Shown here one piece after another: positions 54,083 to 63,082 of a DNA stretch of 64,000 nt. A model generated the notes under the pieces. The model saw only the letters and a program-made list of their open reading frames with translations. It was not told the DNA's origin and ran no database searches. A program made the translations under genes and the position numbers. This DNA is from Leptospira_A soteropolitanensis (lineage in GTDB: Bacteria; Spirochaetota; Leptospiria; Leptospirales; Leptospiraceae). The DNA is taken from the NCBI RefSeq assembly GCF_026151335.1, contig NZ_JAMQPP010000002.1. One strand, written 5' to 3'. Positions within the stretch are counted from its first letter, which is position 1. Every line of letters starts with the position of its first letter.

Positions 54083-55953
54083 TTATACATAGATTTGATG
54101 AGATCTTTGTATTTGTCGTGGATGACGTTTCTTTTCATTTTGAAAAGATTCGTCAATTCTTCTCCCACTTCCATAGCCTTTGGTAAAAATCGAAAATCGG
54201 AAAGTTTTTCAAAGGATTTAAAACCGTTTTCTGATGAGATTTGTTTTTTGATAAGATTTTGAAAGTAGAGTCTCACTTCTTTGTTTTGATTTAAATCCTC
54301 GCCATCTTTTGTTTGCAGGCCAATTTCTTTCATTCTGTCTTTGTCCGGCCAAATGAGAGCAGTCAGGGATTTTTGGTCTTGACCAACGACGATTACCTGA
54401 TTGATCAGAGAATTTTCTAAAAGCAAATTTTCAATGGGAACGGGTTCTACGTTTTCGCCACCAAGTAAGACGATAGTGTCTTTCACTCGGCCACGTACAG
54501 ACAAAGTATCATTAAAAGAAATGAAACCCAAATCGCCAGTATTCATCCATCCATCTTGAATGGCTTTGGAAGTAGCTTCTTCATTTTTATAATAACCTTT
54601 CATTACCTGAGGGCCTTTGATATGGATGATTCCCATTTTTCCTTTTGGAACCGATTCGCCTTGGTCATTTACAATTCTGACAGCAGTTCCATCCGGCCAT
54701 TTTCCTACAGAACCTTGGACGACTTTCCCTACAGACCTAACTGAGATAATCGGAGCACACTCTGTCATTCCGTATCCTTCATACACAGGAATGCCAATTA
54801 CGTTGAAAAATTCATCGACATGAGCGGGAAGTGCCCCACCGCCTGATATAGTGCCTGTTAGATGGCCACCCAAAACATCTCTTATTTTGGAAAAGACCAA
54901 TCCGTCTAAGACCTTCGCTAACAAAAAAAGATTTAATACAGATCCTAAGGAAACGGCAGTATTTTTGGCTCTTTCAAAAGGCGATTCTTCTTTTGTGAGA
55001 AGTTTATTCCCAGAAAGGTAGTCTTGCCCGTCTTTGAATTTTTTGCAGACGTCATAAGCAAAATCAAAAAGTTTACGTTTGTTTTCCGGTGCCTTTTCTA
55101 ACTTTTGTTTGATCCCAAGATATAAGTTTTCCCATAGTCTTGGGGCAGAGGCCATAAAGGTTGGTTTAATTTTTTGGAAGTCGTCTCTTAGGTCGCGTAT
55201 ATTCGTATAAGCAATCGAGGCACCTTCTGCTATGATTGCATAGTCGATGGCTCGTTCAAATATATGCCATACTGGAAGGATTGAAAGTGTTCTATCGGAT
55301 GTTTTTAAACCAACACGTGGTGGTACTTGTACCACATTATAAACCATGTTTTGGTGGGTGAGCATCACCCCTTTCGGCATTCCCGTGGTCCCTGATGTAT
55401 AAATAATGGTAAACAAATCATCTGGTTTCACTTGTTTGGAACGAAGTTCTAGGGAAGGAAGATTTTTTCTAAGCGCCTCTCCATCTTTTATCAGTGTATC
55501 CATTGGAATGGCGAAATTGTCACTAGTTCGGAATCCTGGATCTAAAATAATTACTTTTTCAACTTTGGTATTAGATAAAACCGGTTTTAAAGACTCATAT
55601 AATTTTTCATGTTCGACAAAGCAGTATTTACTTTCGGAGTGACTGAGAATATATTCAATTTCTTGCGGAGTAGAATCAGAACCTCTCGGTACATTCACCG
55701 CTCCGTTTAACAGAGTTGCTATGTCAGCAATGGCCCACTCGGTTCTGTTGTCTGCCATAAGACCGATTCGATCTCCTGGTTGTAAACCCATTTGTAAAAG
55801 AGATAAGGAAAGGTTTTCTGATTTATGAAAGATATCTGAAAATGTACGACCAAAAAAGTTTTTCTGTGAGTCTTTTCCAAAGAACATTTCTTTGGCTCCG
55901 TAAGCTCTATTCGCATAATAAAAAACATCATTCAGTGTCGTAAAATTTTTCAT
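54079..55953 (-). CDS. Long-chain acyl-CoA synthetase, 624 aa
   Basis: The AMP-binding signature YTSGTTGMPKGVMLTHQ, the A5-type YEGYGMTECAP and the hinge-region WMNTGDLGFI are all present, in the order of long-chain fatty-acid-CoA ligases. It activates fatty acids to acyl-CoA with ATP for import or lipid synthesis. Length is normal. Convergent with pepN (4-base overlap). A gap of 31 bases separates it from the TPR gene on the same strand upstream. Confidence 0.93.
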   Translation of the reverse strand: MKNFTTLNDVFYYANRAYGAKEMFFGKDSQKNFFGRTFSDIFHKSENLSLSLLQMGLQPGDRIGLMADNRTEWAIADIATLLNGAVNVPRGSDSTPQEIEYILSHSESKYCFVEHEKLYESLKPVLSNTKVEKVIILDPGFRTSDNFAIPMDTLIKDGEALRKNLPSLELRSKQVKPDDLFTIIYTSGTTGMPKGVMLTHQNMVYNVVQVPPRVGLKTSDRTLSILPVWHIFERAIDYAIIAEGASIAYTNIRDLRDDFQKIKPTFMASAPRLWENLYLGIKQKLEKAPENKRKLFDFAYDVCKKFKDGQDYLSGNKLLTKEESPFERAKNTAVSLGSVLNLFLLAKVLDGLVFSKIRDVLGGHLTGTISGGGALPAHVDEFFNVIGIPVYEGYGMTECAPIISVRSVGKVVQGSVGKWPDGTAVRIVNDQGESVPKGKMGIIHIKGPQVMKGYYKNEEATSKAIQDGWMNTGDLGFISFNDTLSVRGRVKDTIVLLGGENVEPVPIENLLLENSLINQVIVVGQDQKSLTALIWPDKDRMKEIGLQTKDGEDLNQNKEVRLYFQNLIKKQISSENGFKSFEKLSDFRFLPKAMEVGEELTNLFKMKRNVIHDKYKDLIKSMYN

Positions 55954-55984
55954 TGATTATTCTGATCTCCGTTGGAGCTGAATT

Positions 55985-57463
55985 TTATTGTTTTTTTTGT
56001 TTATTCAAGTAATATTTTCTTTTGTGCGATTTCCCGTTAGTAGATTCAAAAAAGTTGGTAAAAAGTGGATCGGATTCCATTTTTTCTAATAATTCAAAAT
56101 CATATAATAGTGCTTGGTGGGTCCAAAGATTTCCTTCTTGTTCTCTGTTGGTTGCAAAGGAGGCTCTGCCTAATTTGTAGTAGACTACTGGCAAAAATTC
56201 CCGTTCTCCACCCAAGATTTGTGCTCGTTTTAAGTTTGTGTAAGCATCTTCCCATCGGCCGAGGCTTAGTTCACATGAACCTTTATAATAGAAGAGAAAA
56301 AAACGCGGATAGGCAGTGAGCCTACGGCTATTGAGTTTGTCTAAACTAGCCAAACAAGAGACCGGGTCTTTGTCCATAAACTGTGCGTAAGCTAAGTTCA
56401 AAAGGATTTCGGGGCTTATTTCCCCATTGGTTTTACGATAAATCTCTGATGTTTTTTGGTAACTTTCTTTTGCAGTTTTATAATCTGCAAGGACATATAG
56501 ATAATAATAGGATTTATAAATCAATACGTCCAAAGAATCGGATTCACAAGTTCGATAAGAAAAAAATTCATCTAATGTTTTAGTAAAAGAAACAAAATCT
56601 CTTTCATTGTATTCAATATTTGCAATTTTTTTTAATAAGGAACAAGTTCTAGATGTTCCGTTGGGAACTTCCTTTTTATATTCCTTTAAAGATTTGCGAT
56701 AGGCTTTGAGAGCTTCCGAGAATTTTTGATTCGATTCAAAGTGGATGGCCTCTCTTTCTTCTTTTTCACCAACTCCTTCGCAAAATGATTCTTTTCCATT
56801 TTCATAATGACAAATGCGTTCCCTAAATCCATTTTCGTTTGCATCATACTCAACACGAACTAATTGGCAGTTATTAAAATACCACCATTCATCCATTGCG
56901 CCAAAATCATTTTTGTCCTTTGTGATTTCTTTAGGACAACCGGAATGAGAGTAATAAGTGAAACTATCTTTTTTACCATTTTTTGTTTCGTCTTCTTCGG
57001 TTAAAAATAATTGACCTTTGGAATCATAGTAGTCCCAACGATAGGGAAAAAACTCTTCATCATTCAAAAAGAATGAGAGTTTTAAGAGAGAACTCCCTTC
57101 TTTCCAACCTGAAAAACAAGAAAAAGATAACTTGCCACTTAGGAAATTTTGAGAGGGATCTCCGTATAGATCTGTTAGATGAGACCTAATGTCTTCTTTG
57201 AATCTAGGGTAAGGATAGTTGGTGTGGTATTTATCTATATATTTTTGGCAAAACCAAAAGATTTCATGATTTAAAGATTCTTTATGTAACACTCCAGGAA
57301 TTTCACCACCTAAACGAAAGCTAAACCTTTTTGGGCTATGATCTTCTATATCAAATTTTTCTTTTGTATTTTGGATGGCTTTCCAATAATCCTCTAAGGG
57401 AGTTGCCCTTAGAGGAAAAGAAGTTAAGAATAGGGTAGTAAATACTAGAAGTAATAATCTCAA
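55985..57463 (-). CDS. Exported hypothetical protein with TPR-like repeats, 492 aa
   Basis: An N-terminal signal (LLLLVFTTLFLTSFPLRA) exports the protein. The first half contains repeated tyrosine-rich strands (WDYYDSKGQLFLTEEDE) as in beta-propeller or MORN-like segments. The second half (about residues 250-470) reads as helical TPR-type repeats (KFSEALKAYRKSLKEY; CELSLGRWEDAYTNLKRA). The start overlaps the stop of the upstream YopX-like gene by four bases. No enzyme motif was seen. Confidence 0.7.
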   Translation of the reverse strand: MRLLLLVFTTLFLTSFPLRATPLEDYWKAIQNTKEKFDIEDHSPKRFSFRLGGEIPGVLHKESLNHEIFWFCQKYIDKYHTNYPYPRFKEDIRSHLTDLYGDPSQNFLSGKLSFSCFSGWKEGSSLLKLSFFLNDEEFFPYRWDYYDSKGQLFLTEEDETKNGKKDSFTYYSHSGCPKEITKDKNDFGAMDEWWYFNNCQLVRVEYDANENGFRERICHYENGKESFCEGVGEKEEREAIHFESNQKFSEALKAYRKSLKEYKKEVPNGTSRTCSLLKKIANIEYNERDFVSFTKTLDEFFSYRTCESDSLDVLIYKSYYYLYVLADYKTAKESYQKTSEIYRKTNGEISPEILLNLAYAQFMDKDPVSCLASLDKLNSRRLTAYPRFFLFYYKGSCELSLGRWEDAYTNLKRAQILGGEREFLPVVYYKLGRASFATNREQEGNLWTHQALLYDFELLEKMESDPLFTNFFESTNGKSHKRKYYLNKQKKQ

Positions 57464-57840
57464 GATTTACTTTTTAAATACAAGTCATAAAGGATTGGAT
57501 TTTCGTAGGGATTGCCCACTTTGCGAATGGAAAACAATTGCAAAATAGGAGGTCCATTTTCTAAATAAAAAGCTCCATGTTCGTTGTTATATCGAATGAC
57601 ACCTGTATGTTGCGTCAGGTTTCCACCTTTAGCCACAGTATGTTCAATGATATCTTCTTCAAATAGATCTTTATCGTATTTATCTTTTAGTCCGGTAAAA
57701 GTATTAACAACGTAATTGTCTTCGTTTGAGATAGGTTGTCCAAACTTTAAAAGTTTCCCATCGAGGGTTAAACTAAAGCCTTTTTGTGTGAATTCTTTCT
57801 CTTGTTTGTCCCAAACACGGAATCGAATTGTAAATGCCAT
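57460..57840 (-). CDS. YopX-family protein, 126 aa
   Basis: The family pattern is visible: IRFRVWDKQ at the start, NTFTGLKDKYDKDLFEEDII (equivalent of the YopX YTGLxDKNGKEIYEGDI) and later TGVIRYNNEHGAFYL. YopX-type proteins are common in phages but also occur in bacterial chromosomes. The ATGA overlap shows coupling to the TPR gene. Function unknown. Confidence 0.8.
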   Translation of the reverse strand: MAFTIRFRVWDKQEKEFTQKGFSLTLDGKLLKFGQPISNEDNYVVNTFTGLKDKYDKDLFEEDIIEHTVAKGGNLTQHTGVIRYNNEHGAFYLENGPPILQLFSIRKVGNPYENPILYDLYLKSKS

Positions 57841-57934
57841 ACTGAACCCAAATTAAGGTGACCGAAGTCCTTTCCAAGGAAAATTCAAAAAAAAATCAGT
57901 GGTCAAGTCATGAATTCAGACAATTCTATACCCC

Positions 57935-58708
57935 ATGAAGGTCATCTCTGTTTCTAATATTAAGGGTGGAAGTGGGAAATCCACTACTGCCGCACACTTA
58001 GCATGTGCCTTAGCCAGGCGAGGAAAAACCTTAGTGGTAGATATGGATATGCAAGGAGATTTAACAGACTATTGTTTGCCAGAATTGGATCTCTCCCAAC
58101 TGGAAGAATCAAATGTGATGAGCGTTCTTCTCGGTATGAAAAAAATCACAGACTGCATTCGAGAAACCAAACAGTTTGATGTATTGCCCTCTACATTAAG
58201 TCTTGCAAAACTCTCCAAATACAATCCAGATTCTAGTAGTCTTTGCCTTCAATTCAAAAGAGCATTAGAAGAAGTACGAAATAAATATAAATTTGTAATC
58301 ATTGATACACCGGGCTCAGCAAAACATGAACTGACCACCGCCATCTATAATTCAGAGTTGATTTTAATTCCTGTGACTCCTAGCAAATGGACCATTCGAG
58401 CTGTAAATTTACTTCTGGATGAAATCACTCAGACGGAAACTATTTTTAGTCAAAAGAAAAAAATTGCCTTTGTGCCGTCATGGTTTGGGACTTCCAAAAA
58501 ACATAGAGACTTACTGGACAAATTGAAACAAATCGAAGAGATTCCTTGTTTAGCAGAAATTCCAAAATCAGAAACTATCAAAACGAAAACAGAAAAACAA
58601 GAGAGTTTAAAAAAAGATAGCAATGCTTGGCACGCCTTTGATTTGTTAGCAGACGAATCAATTGCCTTGGTTGATCCTGAGAATTCGATTCATTCTATGA
58701 AGCCGTAA
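57935..58708 (+). CDS. ParA-family ATPase, 257 aa
   Basis: The deviant Walker A KGGSGKSTTAAHLA at the N-terminus, Walker A' VVDMDMQGDL and the Walker B VIIDTPGS identify a ParA/MinD/Soj ATPase. No ParB gene is adjacent, so it is an orphan that may position some other cargo. AT-rich divergent region of 94 bases separates it from the YopX gene. Confidence 0.9.
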   Translation: MKVISVSNIKGGSGKSTTAAHLACALARRGKTLVVDMDMQGDLTDYCLPELDLSQLEESNVMSVLLGMKKITDCIRETKQFDVLPSTLSLAKLSKYNPDSSSLCLQFKRALEEVRNKYKFVIIDTPGSAKHELTTAIYNSELILIPVTPSKWTIRAVNLLLDEITQTETIFSQKKKIAFVPSWFGTSKKHRDLLDKLKQIEEIPCLAEIPKSETIKTKTEKQESLKKDSNAWHAFDLLADESIALVDPENSIHSMKP

Positions 58709-58763
58709 TCGTTACTAAAAAGTAAAAACGTAACGTAGTTCTGTCGTAACTTTAGTGATAGAT

Positions 58764-60122
58764 CTATTCTGTATGATGCGTTTTTGATGTTTGATTTTTT
58801 TTACGTTCTTCTGCGATTCCTTGGATGTGTTTGGCAAAGCCAGGGTGGTGCTTTAAAATTTCTGCAAACCGATCCTTTCCTAAAGTATACACATCACAAA
58901 AAGAACCGGCTTTGATTGTTGCTGTTCTTAAAGAATCATCGATCAAACTCATTTCTCCAAAAAAGGAACCTGAATTGAGTGTCGCAAGAATTTCTCCGGT
59001 TTTTTCTTTAATGACTTCCACATGGCCTTTGGACAAAAAATACATATTATGAGGCACATCACCTTCTCTAAAGATAACATCACCTTTCATGTAAAAAGCA
59101 GGTTTCAATTCTAAAACAACTTCTCTTTTTAATTCTTCTGGTGCGTTTTTAAAAAAAGGAACAACAGAAATCAAATGGTTATGCAAAAACATGGATACAT
59201 CAATTTTGATACCGGAAGGAAGTTGGTCCCAAATTTCTGATTCATCAATTCCGTGTTTATTTTCCCAAAGATTTACATAGTAGGAACGGATTCGGTTGGC
59301 AAGGTTAGGTGGTAATTTTTTGTATTTGATAAAGCTATCAATGGTATTTAACTTTTCTTGGAAAGATACACGTGAAATATCCAAGTTGGAAAGTAGGGTG
59401 GCAATATTACCGATGACATAACCATAAATACCAACTCCTAAAATCATCACTCCCATTGTGTAAATTGTTTGGCTGTTAGTTACAGGTGTGATGTCTCCGT
59501 AACCAATCGTAGTGAGAGTTGTCACGGACCAATAAAGAGCACGTATATATCTTGTGGTCATATCTTTATCTGCTAAAAATTCGGGTCCAAGATGGATCCA
59601 TCCGCAGGCCACCCAGTGAGCAAATAGACTTGTCCAATACACAAAAAAGATCAACCGAAAGGTCATGGGATTGATTACTTCAATGAGTCTAAATCGTTCA
59701 TCTGAATCAGCCCCTAATGCCAATAGTCTAAGAGATTTAAAAAGTTCAAAAACACGTACGGAGCGGAGAAGCCTTAAGATCTTCAAACTATCGGTAACAC
59801 CGAAGTATTGGAAAAAAAATCCTCCAAATAGGTCAAAAGGAAAGGCTGATAAAAAGTCGACTAAAAACCAACTGCGTAAATAAGTTTTGGATACGATCTT
59901 TCGATTTTGAATGAGGAGTCTGTCTTTTAAAATGGCGGTGTTAAAATTAAGGAGGACATCAATTCCAAATATGATTTGGATTCCTCTTTCAAAGTAGTTC
60001 ACTCCAGCCGAAAGTTTATAGTGAAACACTAAACGGATGGGAACTTCGATGGCAAAATAGGTAATACAAATAAAAACAAAAAGATCCCAGATCCGTTTGT
60101 ATGGAGAGTTTGGATGGATCAT
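58764..60122 (-). CDS. Cyclic-nucleotide-gated potassium channel, 452 aa
   Basis: Six hydrophobic segments including a voltage-sensor-like S4 (KILRLLRSVRVFELFKSLRL) and the pore TLTTIGYGDITPVTN with the TIGYGD filter. The C-terminal ~120 residues form a CNBD (GDVIFREGDVPHNMYFLSKG, SFFGEMSLIDDSLRTAT). It is built like MlotiK1 and plant/HCN-type channels. It conducts K+ and is gated by cAMP or cGMP. Confidence 0.93.
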   Translation of the reverse strand: MIHPNSPYKRIWDLFVFICITYFAIEVPIRLVFHYKLSAGVNYFERGIQIIFGIDVLLNFNTAILKDRLLIQNRKIVSKTYLRSWFLVDFLSAFPFDLFGGFFFQYFGVTDSLKILRLLRSVRVFELFKSLRLLALGADSDERFRLIEVINPMTFRLIFFVYWTSLFAHWVACGWIHLGPEFLADKDMTTRYIRALYWSVTTLTTIGYGDITPVTNSQTIYTMGVMILGVGIYGYVIGNIATLLSNLDISRVSFQEKLNTIDSFIKYKKLPPNLANRIRSYYVNLWENKHGIDESEIWDQLPSGIKIDVSMFLHNHLISVVPFFKNAPEELKREVVLELKPAFYMKGDVIFREGDVPHNMYFLSKGHVEVIKEKTGEILATLNSGSFFGEMSLIDDSLRTATIKAGSFCDVYTLGKDRFAEILKHHPGFAKHIQGIAEERKKNQTSKTHHTE

Positions 60123-60201
60123 AGTTACAGTATCGACATTGGTAAGTTTTATATTTGCCTTCTTTTAAAGAAAAAAAATCCTGAATGGAAAAGAGGTGAT
60201 T

Positions 60202-60522
60202 ATGTTCGGTGGAGCGGGTGGAAACAAGTTTGATATGCTCAAACAAATGAAAAAGATGCGGTCGCAGGTTAAAACTATGGAAAAGGAACTTGCGGGTCTC
60301 AATTTTGTAGGAATTTCAAAAAACAAACTGCTTTCGGTCACTTTGGATGGAAAATTCCAGATGAAATCCATCCAGATAGAAGATGAATTAATCGAAAAAA
60401 AAGACAAAAACCTGCTAGAAAAATCCATTCAGGAAGCTTATACCAAGGCTTTGCAGGACGCCCAAGCGGGGGCCGCAAAACAAATGCAGGCTATGGGTGG
60501 TTTTCCGGGACTTGGAATGTAA
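60202..60522 (+). CDS. YbaB/EbfC nucleoid-associated protein, 106 aa
   Basis: The pattern MLKQMKKMRSQVKTMEKELA, then VTLDGKFQMKSIQIEDELIE and a helical tail with DAQAGAAKQMQ matches the YbaB/EbfC DNA-binding family. The ATG at 60202 follows GAGG; a GTG at 60196 is less likely. Members usually sit beside dnaX and recR, but neither is adjacent here. Two terminators follow. The name EbfC is a family name and not a proven symbol for this gene. Confidence 0.88.
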   Translation: MFGGAGGNKFDMLKQMKKMRSQVKTMEKELAGLNFVGISKNKLLSVTLDGKFQMKSIQIEDELIEKKDKNLLEKSIQEAYTKALQDAQAGAAKQMQAMGGFPGLGM

Positions 60523-60548
60523 TTTTTTAGAACAAATCTAAAATAGAA

Positions 60549-60574
60549 AGCCTACAAACACTGTAGGCTTTTTT
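60549..60574 (+). terminator. Rho-independent terminator of the YbaB/EbfC gene
   Basis: AGCCTACA, a 5-base loop and TGTAGGCT form a perfect 8-bp stem followed by six T, 26 bases after the stop. Confidence 0.85.
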
Positions 60575-60583
60575 GTAACAACC

Positions 60584-60607
60584 AAAGGGACCAAGTAGTC
60601 CCTTTTT
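60584..60607. terminator. Second hairpin terminator, probably bidirectional
   Basis: AAAGGGAC pairs with GTCCCTTT and is followed by a T-run on the plus strand and preceded by A-rich sequence serving the minus-strand OmpA gene ending at 60624. Confidence 0.75.
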
Positions 60608-60623
60608 TTATGTCTGAAGAAAA

Positions 60624-61355
60624 TTAGGTAGCGGGAACGATTTCCACTTCCACTCGACGGTTGGATCCATCTTTTGGATCTGTACCTTTAAGCGGGGTTG
60701 AAGATCCAAGGCCTTGGACAGAACCGATTCGTTTGCTTTCAACACCATTCTCTATAATTGCATTTTTTGCAGTGACAGCACGGTCTTGGGAAAGTCTTTG
60801 GTTTAGATCTTCTGCACCTGTTCTGTTGGCATGTCCAGAGATATTGATTTTAGTTTCAGGATAAGCTGCAAGTGCTTCAGCCAATTTGTCAATGTTCTCT
60901 TTTCCTTTCCCTTTTAGGTCAGCTTTTCCGTCTTCAAACGCAATTCCGCCGTCCATAGAAGCAGTGAGGGCAACGGTTTCTCCGCCTTTTTCACTTTTTG
61001 TAAGAGTGATTCCTTGTTTTTTCATTTCTTCGGCCATGTTATCATACATAGTGTTGAGATAAAAACCAGTTCCAAGCCCTGCCAAACAACCTGCACCTAA
61101 ACCAATAATCTTACCTTTGTTTTGCGGTTTCTTTTTTTCCATTGCCAAAGATTCTTTGATTTGTCTTTGGAAATCGTTCTTTTTGTTTTTAGTATCTTTT
61201 TTTCGTTGTGCCTCATCATAAACAGCACCAAGAGCAAGTCCTACACCACATCCAATGGATGTACTTAAGATTAATCTTTTTGTGTTGTCGGAAAGTCCAC
61301 AAGAGATTGTGGAAAGTAATGATAGGGAAAGAATTCCAGAGATAATTTGTTTCAA
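60624..61355 (-). CDS. OmpA-family outer membrane lipoprotein with glycine-zipper region, 243 aa
   Basis: A signal with lipobox ISCG (near residue 19) precedes two short glycine-rich hydrophobic stretches (GCGVGLALGAVYDE; LGAGCLAGLGTGFYL). The C-terminal OmpA domain has NISGHANRTGAEDLNQRLSQ and NRRVEVEI, with the peptidoglycan-binding Arg conserved but Asn where Asp is usual (GHADxTG becomes GHANRTG). It likely tethers the outer membrane to peptidoglycan. The same architecture occurs in YiaD-type proteins. Confidence 0.9.
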   Translation of the reverse strand: MKQIISGILSLSLLSTISCGLSDNTKRLILSTSIGCGVGLALGAVYDEAQRKKDTKNKKNDFQRQIKESLAMEKKKPQNKGKIIGLGAGCLAGLGTGFYLNTMYDNMAEEMKKQGITLTKSEKGGETVALTASMDGGIAFEDGKADLKGKGKENIDKLAEALAAYPETKINISGHANRTGAEDLNQRLSQDRAVTAKNAIIENGVESKRIGSVQGLGSSTPLKGTDPKDGSNRRVEVEIVPAT

Positions 61356-61405
61356 AGTGATTGTCCTCGCTTACACTCTCTATAAGTATAAGGACAAATT
61401 CTGAA

Positions 61406-61435
61406 GAAATCCTCCCTGTTTGCAAGGAGGATTTC
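61406..61435. terminator. Stem-loop after flagellin gene, possible terminator
   Basis: GAAATCCTCC and GGAGGATTTC form a perfect 10-bp stem about 20 bases after the flagellin stop; the T tract on the minus strand is interrupted. Confidence 0.55.
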
Positions 61436-61454
61436 TGTTTCTTTTTTGATCGGA

Positions 61455-62303
61455 TTAGTATCTGTCCGTGAGGAGTTTTACTACGGATTCCGGTCGGAGG
61501 TTTGCTTGTGCGAGCATTGCCACTCCTGATTTGGTTAGGATTTGGTTTTTAGAATATTCGACCATTTCCGTAGCCATATCAGCATCCCTTACTTGCGATT
61601 CAGCTGAAACAATGTTCACATAGTTGTTACTAAGTGATTTCAAAGTTAAATCCAATCGATTGTAATAGGCACCAAGGTCAGACCGCAGACGGTTGACTTT
61701 GGTAATAGCATCATCCAGAACTTGGAGTGAATCGGAAGCTTTGTTTGGAGTTGACAAAGTCAACTTATTTCCAGCTTGTTTCAGTTTCAAAGAAGAACTA
61801 GTCATCGTGTTGATGTAGAGTTCAATTTTCTCTGTCCCGTTTGCACCCACTTGCAAGGTCATTGGATTTTTGGAAGAACGTGAAAACCGTCCATCCAATG
61901 GTTTGATTTTATTAAACTCTGCAGAAGTTCCGATCCTTTCCACTTCTTCGACAAGTTGGGATACTTCTAATTGGACTAGTTTTCTGTCTTCGTTAGAATA
62001 TATTCCGTTTGAAGATTGAACGGAAAGCTCACGTAACCTCTGTAAGATAGAGTTTACTTGATCTAAAGATCCTTCGGTGACCTGAAGGAACGACATACCA
62101 TCCTGGGTATTTCGCTCTGCTTGGCCGAGTCCTCGAATTTGTGATCTTAATTTTTCGGACACTGCGAATCCCAAGGAATCATCCCCTGGTCTGTTGACTC
62201 GCATACCGGTTGCTAGGTGTTCCATAGACTTGTCCATGTCACGGCCCGTATTTGTGAGCGCTCGTTTTGCCACAAGCGCGCTGATGTTGTGATTGATAAT
62301 CAT
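61455..62303 (-). CDS. flaB: Periplasmic flagellin FlaB, 282 aa
   Basis: The N-terminus MIINHNISALVAKRALTNTG and the C-terminus EYSKNQILTKSGVAMLAQAN are the conserved flagellin ends that form the coiled core of the filament. There is no variable surface domain, as expected of spirochaetal FlaB. The start is set at ATG 62303 with GGAGGG upstream, so the eight codons before it are excluded. It forms the core of the periplasmic flagellum. Together with the other genes it marks the organism as a spirochaete. Confidence 0.95.
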   Translation of the reverse strand: MIINHNISALVAKRALTNTGRDMDKSMEHLATGMRVNRPGDDSLGFAVSEKLRSQIRGLGQAERNTQDGMSFLQVTEGSLDQVNSILQRLRELSVQSSNGIYSNEDRKLVQLEVSQLVEEVERIGTSAEFNKIKPLDGRFSRSSKNPMTLQVGANGTEKIELYINTMTSSSLKLKQAGNKLTLSTPNKASDSLQVLDDAITKVNRLRSDLGAYYNRLDLTLKSLSNNYVNIVSAESQVRDADMATEMVEYSKNQILTKSGVAMLAQANLRPESVVKLLTDRY

Positions 62304-62509
62304 TGTCACACCCTCCTGTGTGTCCATGACCCGCCTGTTTCCCTACATGCGGAGAAAAGTCAAAAAATCACTGCCCAGGAAATCCGTTCCATCGAGAAGA
62401 GAAGGGGTTGCCTGCCCTTGGTTCTTCTATGAATTTTGCCTTTTCAGATGATTCTATACTAGAAAACTAAGGTCTGTAAAGAAAATTTAAGCTCTAAAGG
62501 AGTGGGAAA

Positions 62510-63082
62510 TTGAAAATCTACACCAAATTCGGAGATGGTGGCCAAACCTACCTTGCCTCCGGCATCAAAGTTTCTAAAACAGATAGGCGGGTTGATCTTT
62601 ACGGAAGTTGTGACGAATTGAATAGTACGATCGGGCTTGCACTTTCTTTCACGAAAGACTTAAAGTTCGAACCTGATTTTTTAAATTACTTAAAAGGTAT
62701 TCAAAGTTTCCTTTTTGAGATTGGATCAGAGCTTGCGGGTTATGTGCCAAAAGAATCAAAGGAAGGAACGGTTGTTTTGCGATCTGATGTGGATAGTTTA
62801 GAAAAAGAAATTGATCGGCTCATGGAAAAGCTTCCTGAGATTAAGTTCTTTATTTTACCTGGTGGAAGTTCCGTAGCAAGCAGTTTGCATATAGCTCGTA
62901 CCATTTGTAGAAGATTGGAACGAGATCTTCTCGTATACATTGAGTCTGGTGGAGTGATCCATACCGATTTAAGAATTTATCTCAACCGCCTTTCTGATTA
63001 TCTTTTTGTTGCGGCAAGGTTTGCCAACTTTTCTACTGGAAATGAGGAAACCATTTGGAAAAGCAGAACGAAACCCAACTAA
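62510..63082 (+). CDS. Cob(I)alamin adenosyltransferase, PduO type, 190 aa
   Basis: The PduO/EutT-type motifs are KFGDGGQTYLASG near the start, DLYGSCDELNS, and FILPGGSSVASSLHIARTICRRLERDL. They bind ATP and cobalamin to make adenosylcobalamin. The TTG start follows AAGGAG with seven bases of spacing. A peptide-transporter gene begins inside its end, so the two are probably coupled. The gene name pduO or cobA2 depends on lineage, so no symbol is given. Confidence 0.92.
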   Translation: MKIYTKFGDGGQTYLASGIKVSKTDRRVDLYGSCDELNSTIGLALSFTKDLKFEPDFLNYLKGIQSFLFEIGSELAGYVPKESKEGTVVLRSDVDSLEKEIDRLMEKLPEIKFFILPGGSSVASSLHIARTICRRLERDLLVYIESGGVIHTDLRIYLNRLSDYLFVAARFANFSTGNEETIWKSRTKPN